The position numbers and the translations under genes were made by a program. From NCBI GenBank assembly GCA_012845835.1, contig JABAKD010000029.1, positions 8,501,380-8,565,379 of the forward strand: DNA of 64,000 nucleotides, written 5' to 3'. The DNA comes from Undaria pinnatifida (lineage: Eukaryota; Sar; Phaeophyceae; Laminariales; Alariaceae). This document shows positions 10,646 to 22,739 of the stretch, piece after piece. The notes under the pieces were generated by a model. It saw nothing but the letters and a program-made list of their open reading frames with translations, was not told the origin of the DNA and did no database searches. The number at the start of each line of letters is the position of its first letter. The stretch's first letter is position 1.

Positions 10646-11979
10646 GCCTACGATATGGCTGGACATGTGGAAAATTATTGACGAAATGGGAGTACTGCTG
10701 TGATAATGCGTGTGATGGCACCCAGGGGCGATCACTATCCGTCGCTATGTAAATCAATCACGTGAAATCGTTCATCCCTTTCTTAGATGTTAAGATACGG
10801 CCTCGAAAGGCCTGTAACCTGTAGTTATCTGAAGTGAGATAATTCGGCCGGTTTTCGTATGACAAGGTTGGCGTTTCCTATTCGAGATAGTCAAGAAATA
10901 GAACGGAGGCGTGCCTCCGTTCTCAGAAGTCATCCGAGGCTCTGGTGAAATCCAATTAGTGTTGTTGATCAACTTAAAAAAGGGGTTGCTTTGATTATTG
11001 CTTATTTGAAGAAAAAGTCGCGTAGTTAAGCATGTTGCTTATTTAAGCAAGTAGCGTGATTAACCAAGTTCACAGTAAATTGCATAGGTACGCATGCTTA
11101 TTTGCTTATTTGCAGTGAAATTTGCTTATTTCCAAAGAAGTGGAAGGCGTTCTCTTGCCGGGATCGGCACACGACGAACGTCCATAACACACAGCCCGCA
11201 AACAGCGAACCTGCGCACAGCCGTAGCACAGCACCGCACACAGCGAACAGACCACAGGACCGGACCACACAGCAGTCGTGCCTTCGGCGTTTGGGTTTCG
11301 TCGGTTCGTGTCATGAGTGGCGCCGGGCAGTGCAGCAGCGACGAGCGTCTCCGTATGCTGTCAGCCCGACGGTGGAATATTGGTACCACGAAGGAGGTTT
11401 CGTTTGTTTGTTGTAAGAGCCGTTTGTTGTAATAGAGACAGACAGATTCACGTGCTGGTTAGTGTTGCCCTCGAGCATCGAGCATCGAGCATTGAGCAGG
11501 AGATAGATGACGAACGACGAACAACTAAAATATATTAAATCGCTACAAATATAACATAAGTACAATACGCATCAGATATACGTACGAGGAAAAAAATAAG
11601 GGCAACCACGTGTGTCAGTACTATTACACGTAGTAAGTGAGTACATGAGCTCGCCAGCAGGGGGGGTGTTGCGAAAAAATATCAACCAAAATACGCATGC
11701 GTAGGAAAGACCCGACGCAATTAAAAAAATAAAGTAAAGCGAAGAAAGGAAAGAAAGGGAAAACTCCAACAGCAGATACTGGAGTCTGACAGACAAAGAC
11801 GTTGGGTACATACAGGGCATCATGTGCATAAAGGGCACTCAGGGAAGAACACAGCAAGGTGAAGAAGTCGGGGCGGCCTTACGCTAGCCACGTACGGCCA
11901 TAGGACGGCGCGCACGTCAGGAAGATGATTGCTAGACCCATACTTCAGTCTCTTGCGCAGGACGCCCCCGACCGCCCCC

Positions 11980-12800
11980 TCCTCCCCCCCCCCCATTCCC
12001 AACGGCCTCGTAGTGGTGTCAACAGTGGGTAGTACGGCCGCGGCCTTCGAGTATCGCTCTGCAACTTTGCAGCTCTCCGCGTGATGCATTTTCCGCATGA
12101 ATGCCTCTACCCCCTCCTCGACCCGTCGTAACTATCTGCCGGCCTTCTGTGCAGCCGTTCGTCACACCCTTCGAACCCCATGCCGATTCCGCCATGTGTT
12201 CTTCTAGACACACCATCCAATCGTTCTCTTGCCTCTCGGAGTATAGCCTTCAACCTCAATCAGCTCCCCAAACATCACCCTCCGCGGCAGGCGCTCCTTC
12301 CCCAGATTTGCCACGAATCCCGCGAATAGTGACCTCTGATTCCGCACCGTCACCTCCATGCTCTCGGAATCTGTTTTGGCAGACGCGTTAGTGTACGAGA
12401 GGGTGTGATCGTCGCGCTTCCGTTTTCGTCAGCCGAGGTATATCCGGGTGCATGAAGTGGTGAACCTGCCGTAGCCTGTTCGTAGTCAAGCTTGTTCGGG
12501 CTCCACGTCACGCGTCCGTAGAGTAGCGTCTCGATCACCTCGGCCTCCAGCATCCGCACCTTCAGCGACAAGCGCGCACCCAGGCGGTCTCAGATTTCCA
12601 TCTTGTACCGCCGGAAGCACGCCCGATTTCTCGCATAGTCCGTACTTAAAAGTACTGACTGAAGCACTACGAGTGCTACTCTGCCACATACCCTCCCCTT
12701 CTCCTTTCGTAATGATTCCCACCAAATTTCTTCATATCTGCCTGCTGCACTGGCTGTTTGAGGCGTTGGGCGTGGATCCATCGACTTTGCGTAACTGCGT
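11980..12800 (-). pseudogene. LINE-type reverse transcriptase C-terminus, degenerate
   Basis: On the minus strand a frame at about 12475-12571 reads LSLKVRMLEAEVIETLLYG followed by VTWSP. This is the characteristic segment after the palm of non-LTR retrotransposon reverse transcriptases (family pattern: KVRL..EVVETLLYGCETW). Further downstream, in shifted frames, come an F-A-G-F-V-A segment, ERLPRRVMFGELI, and an end reading RRVEEG then EAFMRKMHHAE. The pieces sit in different frames with stops between them, so the copy is dead. The catalytic YxDD part was not seen. Confidence 0.7.
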
Positions 12801-13732
12801 GAAATGTGAGTGAAATCAGCTATTTTGATTGCACATTATGCGTAATTACGCCTTGTACCGAGGGTTAAAAGTACACTGAGGAACAGCAGGGCAACCCATA
12901 CCGTTGAGTTCATTACAGTATGCTATAAAACGATGCATCTTGTGTTCTTCTTTGTCATTGATTGCGAGCGAGAGGTTGCTCGTTGATTCTGCGCAAACAC
13001 GGCTTGCCAAGTTGAGTATTGAACACTCATCCAGTCGAACTCACAGCTCTTGAATTGGAAACTAATTGAAAATGCGTCACGCGTCACGAAGCTTGCGAAG
13101 TGGGGTATCCACCATTCTACCGGTCGAACCCACAGCTGACATATTTGACGGAACTTACAAGAGAAATACTCCGGAGTATGTGTTAAGTTCTTCACCACAC
13201 AGCGTCCGCCTTCTCTCTTCGGCGAATCTAGTCCATGCCATTCGCCGTACCACGCCACCTCCCTGGTAGGCATGCTCGTACCGTACTCCATCCATAAACC
13301 AGTATACAATCGCCCTGTCTAGCTTTTGTATTTCGAAAGCGTGCGTAGTGTGTTCCACATTCCACGTAAACTGCAGTGTAGCCGACCTCCAAATTCCTTA
13401 GCTCCCCCAACTTTCTGCGCATACCAGGCACAACAACTAAGCATGCCGTCCGCCAACCCCGTTTCCTCTCCGGTAGGCATACTCGCACTGCCCTTCAACC
13501 TATCCGTGTACCCATCAAAGGATGGAAAACAAATGTGTTACCACTTGACTAACTTCAGTTTAACACGCTCCCGGAAAATCTTATTTCATTGGCTAGAACT
13601 ATGGAGGCACGAAACACGGTTGATACCACCCCAAAAACATGCCTACTATTAATAGCAGAGCTTTGAAATCACTCCAACACACAGGGTAGAATCACCTGTA
13701 CCCTCGGCCCTGTAGAACTAGTGATTCCGTCA

Positions 13733-14224
13733 CTAGGGTGCTCGAAATCGTCGCCTACAATAATGAACTGGAGAGTGCTCGGTCGCGCTACCCCCCCCCA
13801 ACCCTTGGTTGAAAAAGCTCACAACGGTGAGTTGTTGGAGGAAAGTCGGCCACTGCACTCTGTTGATCTCCTGGTCGAAGTAAGCAACGAACTCCAGACA
13901 TTCCGCCGGGTCGGGCCTCGCCACCACCTGCACAATGCCGTCGAAGTTCTCCCCAAACACCATTTCCTCGACGCCGATGAAAGAGGGCAGATAATGAGTC
14001 AATACCACGCTTGACAACAAGCCCCACGTGACGCTCGGCATACGGACCCCTGGCACGCGCGTCCCATGAGCCAACCCTTTGATGTCAGGGCTTCGCCACC
14101 AGCCCCGGGGTGTTCTTGCTGGAGACGACCAAGTTTTCGCGAGGCAGCCTTTGCACGGCTTTACAGCCCCCCAACGATGTTTCTTGGGGCTGTTTTGCGG
14201 ACGTGTACCACGTCTCCCATCCAT
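13733..14224 (-). CDS. Unassigned open frame inside the 3.5-kb TIR element
   Basis: A minus-strand frame of about 160 codons whose middle part (GLLSSVVLTHYLPSFIGVEE, then FGENFDGIVQVVARPDPAEC, then FVAYFDQEINRVQWPTFLQQ) looks protein-like rather than compositionally biased. I do not recognise the family. It lies just inside the right end of the candidate transposon, so it could be a transposase fragment. No splice sites were assigned, and the length alone does not exclude chance. Confidence 0.25.
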   Translation of the reverse strand: MDGRRGTRPQNSPKKHRWGAVKPCKGCLAKTWSSPARTPRGWWRSPDIKGLAHGTRVPGVRMPSVTWGLLSSVVLTHYLPSFIGVEEMVFGENFDGIVQVVARPDPAECLEFVAYFDQEINRVQWPTFLQQLTVVSFFNQGLGGGSATEHSPVHYCRRRFRAP

Positions 14225-14939
14225 GTTGTTGGCGACGACGAGTAGGGCGGGCTGTGTCGTGCTGACGGAGGCTTGCAGCCGTGCCGCGACGCTGACGTAC
14301 GAGTCTAACTAGCGCAACAATAAGCAAATACGCAGGATTAAAATTAACTAATTTTGGTTGCTGAGTTGAGCATGCTTATTTGCTTAAAAAGCTAATAATA
14401 AGCAAGACAAAGTTGGTTTGATTATGCTGATAATAAGCACGCCAAAAAAACTTTCAATTATTTATGCTTATTTTAGTTGATTACCAACACTAAATCTAGT
14501 AAAGCTACGTCTCTCCTGAGGCTAAGAAAGTGAGTATTCTCCGAGGACCTGCTCAATCGGCAGACCTGCAGGGAATACTCTGTCTCCTTCCCAATATCTT
14601 TACATAGATTTTCTTCTCACCCCGGTGCGATAGCTCCGATGGGTGCGATAACCCCGATGGGTGCGACGTTGAGTACTATTGCGGAGATCCGACGTTAGCC
14701 GGATGTTGAGGAATTAGTGGGGTATTAGTCTGCTTGACCACTTGCAAAACGTTAACCACTTGCTTACCCAAACTAAGATAAAAGCCTTGTAACACTCTCC
14801 CCCCCTGAAACGGCGGGATAGCAGGTCGGCCTGATACACGGGCGGACGAGTCAATATCCAAGCGGTTTCATTTCCTGGGTATACCGAGGAGAGTATGTTT
14901 CAAGTTCGACATGGGGAAAGTCGTAAAAGTTTATTATTG

Positions 14940-14995
14940 TGGATGGTGGGATTCGAACCCACGACCCAAAAACCCATGGTCTGTCGACGACGCCA
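14940..14995 (-). other. tRNA-like T-arm fragment
   Basis: On the minus strand, GTGGGTTCGAATCCCAC forms a perfect five-pair stem with the TTCGAAT loop of a tRNA T-arm and matches the RNA polymerase III B box. The following CATCCAC would be the 3' side of an acceptor stem. No matching 5' acceptor strand or D-arm is found at the right distance, so this is a tRNA relic or part of a tRNA-derived repeat rather than a working tRNA gene. Confidence 0.45.
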
Positions 14996-15218
14996 TTTGT
15001 TAGGGAATTAGTGTGATGAACGCGGTAAGACGTATATACTTATAGATCGTAGAACTCAGATTACGCGTGTATACGGATGGATACCTCTAACGTCAGGCCT
15101 AGAAGAGCCTGCCCGTTGCCGATATCATTTGTGAGACCCCCCTGTTTTGGAGGGTGGGTGCTGAATCTAGTACAATATATTTTTGAACAAAATCAGGCCC
15201 CCACGTCCTTAAAAACTC

Positions 15219-15535
15219 CGCCCTCCCCTCACCGGATATTCGACTTACAGGATTCACTTGATAAACTGATGCATTTCCTTCCACAGCTGTCAGATTTTGT
15301 CCCCCTCAGAAACGGGTTTTATAGTTTCCGCGCACAGACTGCCTAAAATCACCCTGTTGACCCTGATAGCTACACTGTAGCTGTAAGGGGAGTCGCCGAC
15401 CTATATCCTTAATGAGGACACACAACTCGTAATGCGCGCGATCGGAGTATCACACACAGCTTGCAAAGATGAGTTTCGACAGAATATTCGATCTCACAGC
15501 TGGAGTGTATTTTTATTTTTATAATATCCTGACGG
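15219..15535 (+). repeat. Repeat E copy
   Basis: Landmarks in order are CTCCGCCCTCCCCTCACCGG, GATGCATTTCCTTCCACAGC, GGTTTTATAGTTTCCGCGCA, CACCCTGTTGACCCTG, GGGGAGTCGCCGACC, AATGAGGACACACAAC, CGATCGGAGTATCACACACA, GCTTGCAAAGATGAGTTTCG and GATCTCACAGCTGGAGTGTA. The same series, whole or in part, occurs at 24735-24915(-), 42486-42680(+), 46095-46770(+), 47460-47640(-), 52035-52340(-), 53405-53640(+) and 53880-54010(+). No shared coding frame was seen. Confidence 0.85.
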
Positions 15536-15539
15536 GATC

Positions 15540-16480
15540 TTCCGTCGTGCACCTATCTGAATATCAGGGCACGGAACCAAGACCGAGAGGCGAGGCATGT
15601 AGGGACGATAGCCTCCATGACCCATCTTGGTTAGACTGAGCTCTAGCACCTCTCCTTGCTAAACGATCTGAAGAAAACGCTCGGCTACACCGGCCGTAAC
15701 GATGGCGACAAGGGACCAAGGCTTCAGGGATCTTCCGCCTCGACATATTCGCGATTTCGGCCGTTCTAGGATAGAGGACCTTTTCACGTTGGTGGGGTAT
15801 TGGTCCGTTTGACCACCTGCAAAAGGTTAACAAAAGGTTAACCACTTGCTTATCCACACTAAGCCTTATAACAAGGATGGATCATAAAACAAGAAAGGGG
15901 GCGAAAAAGAAAAAATTCACCCACCTTTGTTTCATTGCGATTGTCCCGAGTTTATTTTGCTGGATGGTCTTACCGGGTATATAGAGCCCCAATCAAACAA
16001 CACAGTCGTAGCGTAGGAGAGCTCGCCTGAAGGGTGGCGATTCCTTGTTTGTGTGCTCTCGTCCTGTTAACAGTGGCTCTCCCCGGTGCGATAACTCCGA
16101 TAAGTGCGATATTGAACAAGCACCGCAAAGCCTTTTCCCTTTGTGCCATTTTCGTGATTTGGACCATTCAGCGAGCATCACGATAACGTGTAGCAGCTTG
16201 GTGACGAACAGTGAGTGCTGACCGGCGGAGTCAAATGCAAGTTTTGTATACAATAGCCAAGGACGAAAAACGATCGGCCCCCTGCTGAGAATGGTGTTTC
16301 AGTTTGTCTTCCAGCTTCTTGTTGGTTTTGTTTCCCCTGTGTCATTTTACATCCTTCAACGAACACGGTAGTGCCTTCTGGTTATACGTTGCGGAATGCT
16401 TGTGTGTTTCGCGCTTGGTTGAGAGTGCATGGTGGTTTGTAACGGTATACGATTAACGGATTGAAAAAAAAAAACTTGGA
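15540..16480. other. No supported gene
   Basis: Only short chance-length frames. CCCCGGTGCGATAACTCCGA-like words at about 14620-14660 and 16080-16110 recur near 16995-17110, suggesting old repeat material. Confidence 0.35.
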
Positions 16481-16489
16481 GACTTCAAA

Positions 16490-16750
16490 GGGACAAAATG
16501 GAAAACGAAAATCGGCGATTACGGCAACAGCTACGGCAACGGACCGGCTACCGCTGACTGGAGATGATAAAAGTGGTGTCCGAACGACAACCAACGCAGA
16601 GGCTCGTCGTACGAGACGGGCGCAGCGTGGTCATACCCGTACTGCTGCGCGGTCACCCTGTAGTGGCAGACGCTTGAAAATATCCTCATCAATCGTCGTT
16701 TTTTTTTTTTGTCGCTTAAGGCACACGGGCCCCAAAAGGGCTAATCAAAA
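16490..16750 (+). repeat. Dispersed repeat, partner at about 47220-47440
   Basis: This segment shares, in the same order, GGTGTCCGAACGAC, TACGAGACGGGCGCAGC, GTACTGCTGCGCG (GTACCGCTGCGCG in the partner), AGACGCTTGAAAAAATAT and a CACGGGCC end with the segment at about 47220-47440. The copies are diverged by perhaps a quarter and share no intact frame. Confidence 0.65.
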
Positions 16751-17129
16751 CTCTCGACTCGCTTCTACACATGCACGGCGATGTCAGGTCACAAAAATGA
16801 TTGCCCCGCGATGATACCGCGATTACCCTGTGAAGACCATCGCGAGTACTCGTCTACCCGTTACGACTGAAAACGCGACCCGCAGCCATCCGTGACGACT
16901 GAAAACGTGACCCGCAGCCACCCGTGGCAGCACGCAACCGCCGTATGACCCACCCTTAGTGGGTTTTTATCGGGGTTGTCGCACCCTATCGCACCAGGTG
17001 CGATGACTCCAATAGCGGTGCGAAAATCGAATGACATATTTTCGATCTTGTTTGTTGTTTCGCACCCCGGTGCCAAGAATCCGATTTGAGCGATAACCCC
17101 TATGGGTGCCATCACAGACACATTATTAC

Positions 17130-17285
17130 AGTATACCCCGGGTGTATTCGAACAAAATGGGGAACCTTCATCTTCGTAGCGGGGCGCGCCAGGTACGCCG
17201 GCTAAACGCCCGAATTTTCGTTTTGGCGCCTCCACCTCACGCGCACGGTGTGTGGGCAGCACGCCAAACCTTTTTTTATGTCCTT
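17130..17285 (+). repeat. Diverged arm of repeat C
   Basis: Matches the arm of the 9206-10645 element: CCCGGGTGTATTCGAACAAAATGGGG, GGGGCGCGCCAGGTACGCC, TTTTGGCGCCT, CGCACGGTGTGTGGGCAGCACGCCAAACC. It is clearly older than the two arms at 9-10 kb. Confidence 0.7.
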
Positions 17286-17289
17286 CGAC

Positions 17290-17425
17290 AACCCGAAAAA
17301 AGGTAAAAAACGAGCGCTCTAAAAGTCCTCTCCACAGACCATCCCATTTTTTTCACTAACTGCCGGGGTATACCCCCTTCTATAGTCCCCTTCTCACCGG
17401 TTGTTGTTGTTGTTGTTGTTGTTGC

Positions 17426-17515
<90 letters not shown>

Positions 17516-17530
17516 CGTTGTTGCTGTTGC

Positions 17531-17572
<42 letters not shown>

Positions 17573-18114
17573 CGTCTTCACATTAAACCGTTCTTTCTAC
17601 CCAACGACATGAGTACACCCAGAGCCCGTACCGATTCGTCCTAGAGAGATACAAAAAAAAAAAAAACTGTGGTCACAGACGACTGTGAAACAGAGTAAAC
17701 CAAACTGTCGCAATCCATCAAGGTAAAGCAAGTCAAGTGCTAGCGTACCGGGTGCGAGATCACAAAAAAACATGCCAGACCATAAAAAAAGAGACAAAAA
17801 AGGGGAAAAAAAAGAAGAAAAAAAAAGAAAAGAGAAAAGAAAACAAGGCAAAACAAACGACAGGCGTTCTGAAAAATGTGATGCAAGAAGATCGGAAAGG
17901 AAAGGAAAGGCTGCAATTGCCAGAGGAACACCATACGTGCTGAAGAGGAACAGATACAAAATGCACGGGCAAAACAACACAAAGAAGATAACTGCTGTTG
18001 CACGGACAAAAACAGTGGTGGTGTAAAAATATACGGTTCGTGAACACCGTTGGCGACATGAGGAACGTCGTTGTTGAGCCTCTCAGGACGAACTAGGCAG
18101 AAGATGCTCTTGTT
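17290..18114. other. No gene apart from the TTG repeat
   Basis: An A-rich stretch (about 17760-17860) follows the microsatellite. The region may include the 3' end of the Helitron, but no CTRR end preceded by a hairpin was identified with confidence. Confidence 0.35.
17401..17576. repeat. (TTG)n microsatellite
   Basis: About 176 bp of TTG trinucleotides with a few GTC and GCT interruptions. On either strand it gives poly-Leu, poly-Thr or similar open frames that are not genes. Confidence 0.98.
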
Positions 18115-21100
18115 CTATGCGGCGGTTCTGCCTAAAGCATCGCAAAGCTGGCCATGGCAGAAGACACGGTCGCGTAGGTCAACCTCTACCTTGGATTTTT
18201 TTTTACCTGCGATTTTAAACATCGCAACATGCTCGGAGAGGAAAGTGTTGTCGATGAAAGGTGATGCCTCTGGCGCCGACCTTATTAACTTCGAAGGCGA
18301 TTCGGGGAACTTTATTGAGGGCAGAACCAAAGGCAATGACTTCAACGTCGACTATGTGCACCGAAACAGCCCTAGCACTATCTTTACGGTCGTTGACAAC
18401 GCCGGAGTCGAAGTTGACACTGCGAATGAAGATGACGATGCCGCCAATCTTGGATATTGGGTTTGTGAGGAGGAACGCCGGGGACGTCAACAGCCTCGAG
18501 GTATTCTGCGGCGGTGACGTCAGCGACGTTATCAGGATTGTCTCTGATCAAGTGATTCGGACTAAGTTGAGAAGGCAACGCGTTGGGCAACAGATGAAGA
18601 AGAACGCGGTCGTGTTCATCTTACCAGCGCTGACGTTGGTAGGTGCTCAAATCTCTCGGTCGGCGAAAAGAGTGGGGTCGCCAGCAATGAGGTCTGGATG
18701 CACGAAAATATCGATGAGTTTTTTTTTTCGAAGTCTGTGACACCCCGGACTGTACAGGTGGACGGGGCAGCGGTGCGTTCGTCGACGGAAGCGTGTTGTA
18801 GGAGGTATAACGTTAGGCTGGTCAGGAAGTGTATCGGGCGCGATTTTACCCTCGCCAATAGCGTGTACGGTGTCAGAGAGAAAGGTTTGTCGAGGCGGTC
18901 ACGCATGGACTGAACGAGGCGAAAGCGTTGAACATATTTCCACAGGTAAGACGAAACGTAAGCGGCCTCTCAAACGTCGGTTGGTGTCCCGAAGGGGCTA
19001 ACGGGTCCAACTTGGCGCCAATCGCCTGAGAAGAGGACGGTAGCCCCACCGCAAGGGGCGGTTACGTCGGCGCAAGTCTCTCGAGGGTGAGATCAAGAGC
19101 TTCGGGAGAAAGTTTATGGCTCGTAGGGATTTCGTCCCAGATGATAACGTCAGCCCGGCGTTGCACTTGCGCACGTTCACCTTCTGCTTTGACGTTACGT
19201 GTAGAACCTTCAATGAGGCTGTCGCCAAACGGGAATTTTGAAGGAAGAATGAGCAGTGAGACCTCTCCAGGCAAGAGCAAAGCAGCAATGCCGGTTGACG
19301 CAGCGCGAATAACTAGTTTTGCCACTGGCTCGAAGGTGAGCAGATATAGCACACATAGTGCACGTTGTACGTGAACCAGCGGGAGCATCGATCATGAAAA
19401 CACCACCTTTTTTAGTTTTAATGTGGAGGAGTCCACGGCGTCGAAAACGAGCCTCTGTTCAGCGTTTAATTTTGGGGATGAGGTCATCAGCTTGCGTTTG
19501 CATGTCATCTCTGTCAAAGGCATTGGGTGCTCTTGTCATAGTCTTGAGTTGTCATGGTGAACGGGAGGAAACCCAACGGAACGAGTAGTTTTGCCGTGCT
19601 TGCTAAGTTTATTGCCGATATGAAGTAAAGCGCTATCTTTGGCGGTCGAGGGAGACATAGTAGTATGAAAGTCGGAGCTAGGGCATCACAATGGGAGTCC
19701 CTTAAGGCTGAAGGTGGAGCGCCTGCAATTTGAGGGTAACCACTAGTAACAGGGTCCTGAGCTCACGCGGAGTGGGAGAAGGGGGCGGTGGCTTCTCGGA
19801 GCGTTGGGTGTTACTCTTGTTCGTCTTGGACTAAGCCTCGTTGGCGACCTGCTTCGTTGTCAGTGTCGTAAGTAACTCCGTTGACTGTTGTTATATCTTC
19901 CCTCAACCGGAAGGAGGGGTGTGATGAACCAGTAACCGAAGATATCGAGCGTTTTCGGCATCAGTTTTTTGAAGAAGTCCATTCTGCAAACACATGGAAC
20001 CGATTTTCGGTAAACGTTGTTGTAAAGGCCCTGTAGGTATGGCGTTATTGCCATGGGGAACTCCGTTGGAGACTGAACGAACTGTCAGACCCGCTGTCAT
20101 CAGAATCATCATAGCAAGTATTTTGTCGATTAGAGGTGCGTCTTTTTGGGTTGCACGGTGTAGGTTTTGAAGTAGTCGAGAGAGGTCAAGTCGTCAAAGT
20201 CGGGTCCTGATGGCCGACCAAAGCACTTCATGGGGTCAGAACCGGACTTGATGTCTTTAGCACGTCTTTGCTCCACAGTATCGGCTTATCCATGAACCAC
20301 AACGTGTGCGCCCTCGAGGCAGACAAAGATCGACATGCGTGGGGGGTGCGGTGTTGCAACTCGAACCCGAAAACTCTCCACATAGCTTCAGAGCTAACAG
20401 TAGAATGTATCTCTGATGCTTTTATTGCAGGCCTCAATTTCGTTTCATTCGAGAAGGATTTTGGCTTGTCCATATCGCGTCCCTTGAAACAGTATTTGTA
20501 GAGGTAAGCAACAACAGCTTTAGCAGTAACTAAATCGCAAAAAAAGTGGCGTCAAAATTCATAATGAGGTAACGGGTTGTAGGGCACGACCCAACGATTG
20601 TCTACTTTGCTTTCAACGGTTAACCTTTCACCGTTTTTTTTTTCTTAATGGTTGCCTCGTCGCCGTTGTTGAGGCGCCTGTACTCAGCACGACCAGTGGT
20701 AAGAGATGGTTGTTATGTGCTCACGAAAAGGCTGCGGATAATGCTTGGCGTAGATTTTTCGTTGTTGGATTTTTTACGGGTAGTCTTGCGAGGTGCGTTG
20801 GGATTGAACTCACCACACTGTTGATGAATCATGTGCCCACTTTCACTCTTTCGCGTAGTTTGCCGTTTGCATTGCGCTCGTCCGGTATATTTGCCCGTAT
20901 CCGTTTGTCGACTTCATACCTAGCCTCCGGACTTAATTAAACCGTTTGAACTCAACAACAATATGAGCGTGCACTAGCCCTCTCTTTAGGATTTCGATAG
21001 CGATAAGATAGTATTCTGCCTTACCAAAAGTATTTCGTGTCAAGTCGCGCATGAGTTCTTTCAGCTATCTTTTGAAGACACGATTGCACAAGTCGGGACG

Positions 21101-21340
21101 ATCGAGAGCGCTTTGCCCAGGTAGTAAGTTCACATGCATCTCGGGCCGGTTGCTGTTGCGCGTTATGGTTACCATTGGGTGCGGTTTACCTTTCCCCGCC
21201 ACAACGCTCGTGACGTCGATCTGCTTCATTTTCCGGTTGGCTGGAGATGCATGGAAACAAGTGGGCAGTCTCTTGTCTGTCGGAGCACCGCGTACAGTAT
21301 TGCAAATTGCGTTTGTGTGAGGTTATTCTTCGTTGACAAG
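18115..21340 (-). pseudogene. Decayed Helitron replicase-helicase (RepHel)
   Basis: Read on the minus strand, pieces of one Helitron protein appear in order but in shifting frames and with stops. First (about 21050-21240) is a Helitron_like_N segment with LLPGQSALDRPDL and, after a TAG, LKELMRDLTRN. Next (about 20950-21040) is EILKRGLVHAHIVVEF, which contains the HxH of the HUH replication nuclease. A segment at 20230-20473 has SEAMWRVFGFELQHRTPHAC, typical of the linker. Then comes a PIF1-type helicase: LNAEQRLVFDAV (about 19440-19480), a Walker A region DAPAGSRTTC (about 19370-19394) where the normal GKT is damaged, STGIAALLLPG, and Walker B VIIWDE (19126-19143). The end is YLEAVDVPGVPPHK, GARGITFHRQHFPLR and VFCHGQLCDALGRT. 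Element ends were not found. The copy cannot make a functional protein. Confidence 0.9.
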
Positions 21341-22739
21341 AAATGTAATGTAGGACGTTGTCCTCTTGGCCTGAGTACGCATTGCAAGCCCACTCTTGGG
21401 CTACTACAGGTTATGTGTGAAAGACGCTTTCGCGAGGAAGTCTTTGACGGGTGTAAGCCCAGATCCTAACAGGTTTATCGGCCGTAATAGATAGTGCTTG
21501 AGGTTTCTTTTACTTGAGGGCTTTCTTAGCAAGAACCTGGACCCCAACCAGGTTCTCCGTGGGAAAACACCATAGGACTTACATCTTACATAGGATTCCT
21601 TAGGGCTACAAAAATCTAGGGCGATCACAAACATCGCTACGGCCAGAGCGAGGACAAGTGTAGACGGAAGATGACGGAGAACTTAACTTCAACAACGAGC
21701 AACTACAAAAAACGGATCCCGACGCACGCTCAAGCTGAACACACGCAAGTAACCTTATATTTTGAAAAGCCCTGATGAGAAACACCCAAGGCAGAATGTA
21801 GAATAGACAAGTGTCCTTTCGCTACAATAGCTACAGGGCGGAAGGAAGAAGCGGGAAAAACATTCAAACGATGGCAGATGTGTCAAGGAAAAGAAGAGAG
21901 CAAAGCTGTGCTGGAGAAAGCGTAGGAAACACGAAACTGGAGAAAAAAAAACACAGAAGAACGTTGCAGCGCAAACGAAACAGCCCGAAAGCCTACCTAT
22001 GCCAACAAACTCGAGGGGCACAGACGAGAGACAGCGAGACCTAATCAGAGTCGGTATTGAGAAGGTCGACAGAGACGGCGTTGCGCTTATTAATAGTAGT
22101 GTTCTTCTCGAGCTCGAGCTTGGCCTTTGCTCCGAACCTGGCGTGGCGCTCGTCACCTGTACATTTTCAACCTCGGAAAGCAAGAGTTTCCTGGAGGTCT
22201 TGGCGCAAAATTATTGCAAGAGGGAGACTTGCACTGTTCGATGAGGATGTGACCGTCCTTTGACAGCTTGCTTGCAATAAACGCAAGATTTTACCGACCT
22301 GCGGAAGAAGTAAAAATTGAGGCAGAAATACAATGGACACAGACGTACGGCATGAGTTAGAAAAAACGGCGTAATATAAAGCTGCTCTACACGTCATAGC
22401 ATAACGACTTGTTGATCAATAAAGCCCATGCCCCCTGCTCGTCCTCAGTTGACCTCCTTGCTTCCTTCGCCTACAGCACACTCCAACGCCGACTGCTGGA
22501 GCTGTCTCAAGGAAGTTGTGCCAGGCTGTCCCACCGACTCTGCCGTCGCCGTGTCCGCTGGCTTTGTACCTCACGAGCTCAAACTATGTTGTCGACGCAG
22601 CGTATCAAACAGTTGCATGGCGAGGGTGAACACCCGCGAAAACCGAGTTGGCACAAAGCTTTTGATTCTAAAAACATGTGCGGTAGCCACTGGTAGCCAC
22701 TGGCATCCTCACGATAAAATTTTCCCCCCTACCAATAGT
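21341..22739. other. No supported gene; possible 5' part of the Helitron
   Basis: Helitron homology was not traced beyond about 21340. A hydrophobic plus-strand frame at 22057 looks like a signal peptide but begins with TTG, not ATG. Confidence 0.35.

Larger units (their letters stand above)
10955..14494. mobile_element. Candidate 3.5-kb TIR element with AATAAGCA subterminal arrays
   Basis: The left end (10955, AATTAGTGTTGTTGATCAAC) matches the reverse complement of the right end (14494, ATTTAGTGTTGGTAATCAAC) over about 24 bp with a few mismatches. Just inside both ends are clusters of the short word TTGCTTATTT or its complement AATAAGCA: about 10990-11130 on the left and about 14320-14475 on the right. 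Short inverted ends plus subterminal motif arrays are typical of cut-and-paste DNA transposons, where the transposase binds the subterminal words. No transposase was identified; the interior contains a LINE relic and an unassigned minus-strand frame at 13733-14224. Target-site duplication was not clear. Confidence 0.55.

Noticed and set aside
14940-14995. Working tRNA gene
   Set aside because: Only the T-arm is convincing; acceptor and D-arm partners are missing.
17276-17581. Poly-Thr frame
   Set aside because: Antisense reading of the TTG microsatellite.
22057-22263. Signal-peptide-like frame with a SLAFAP segment, resembling a plastid presequence
   Set aside because: It starts with TTG, not ATG, and no in-frame ATG lies nearby; the resemblance is probably chance.
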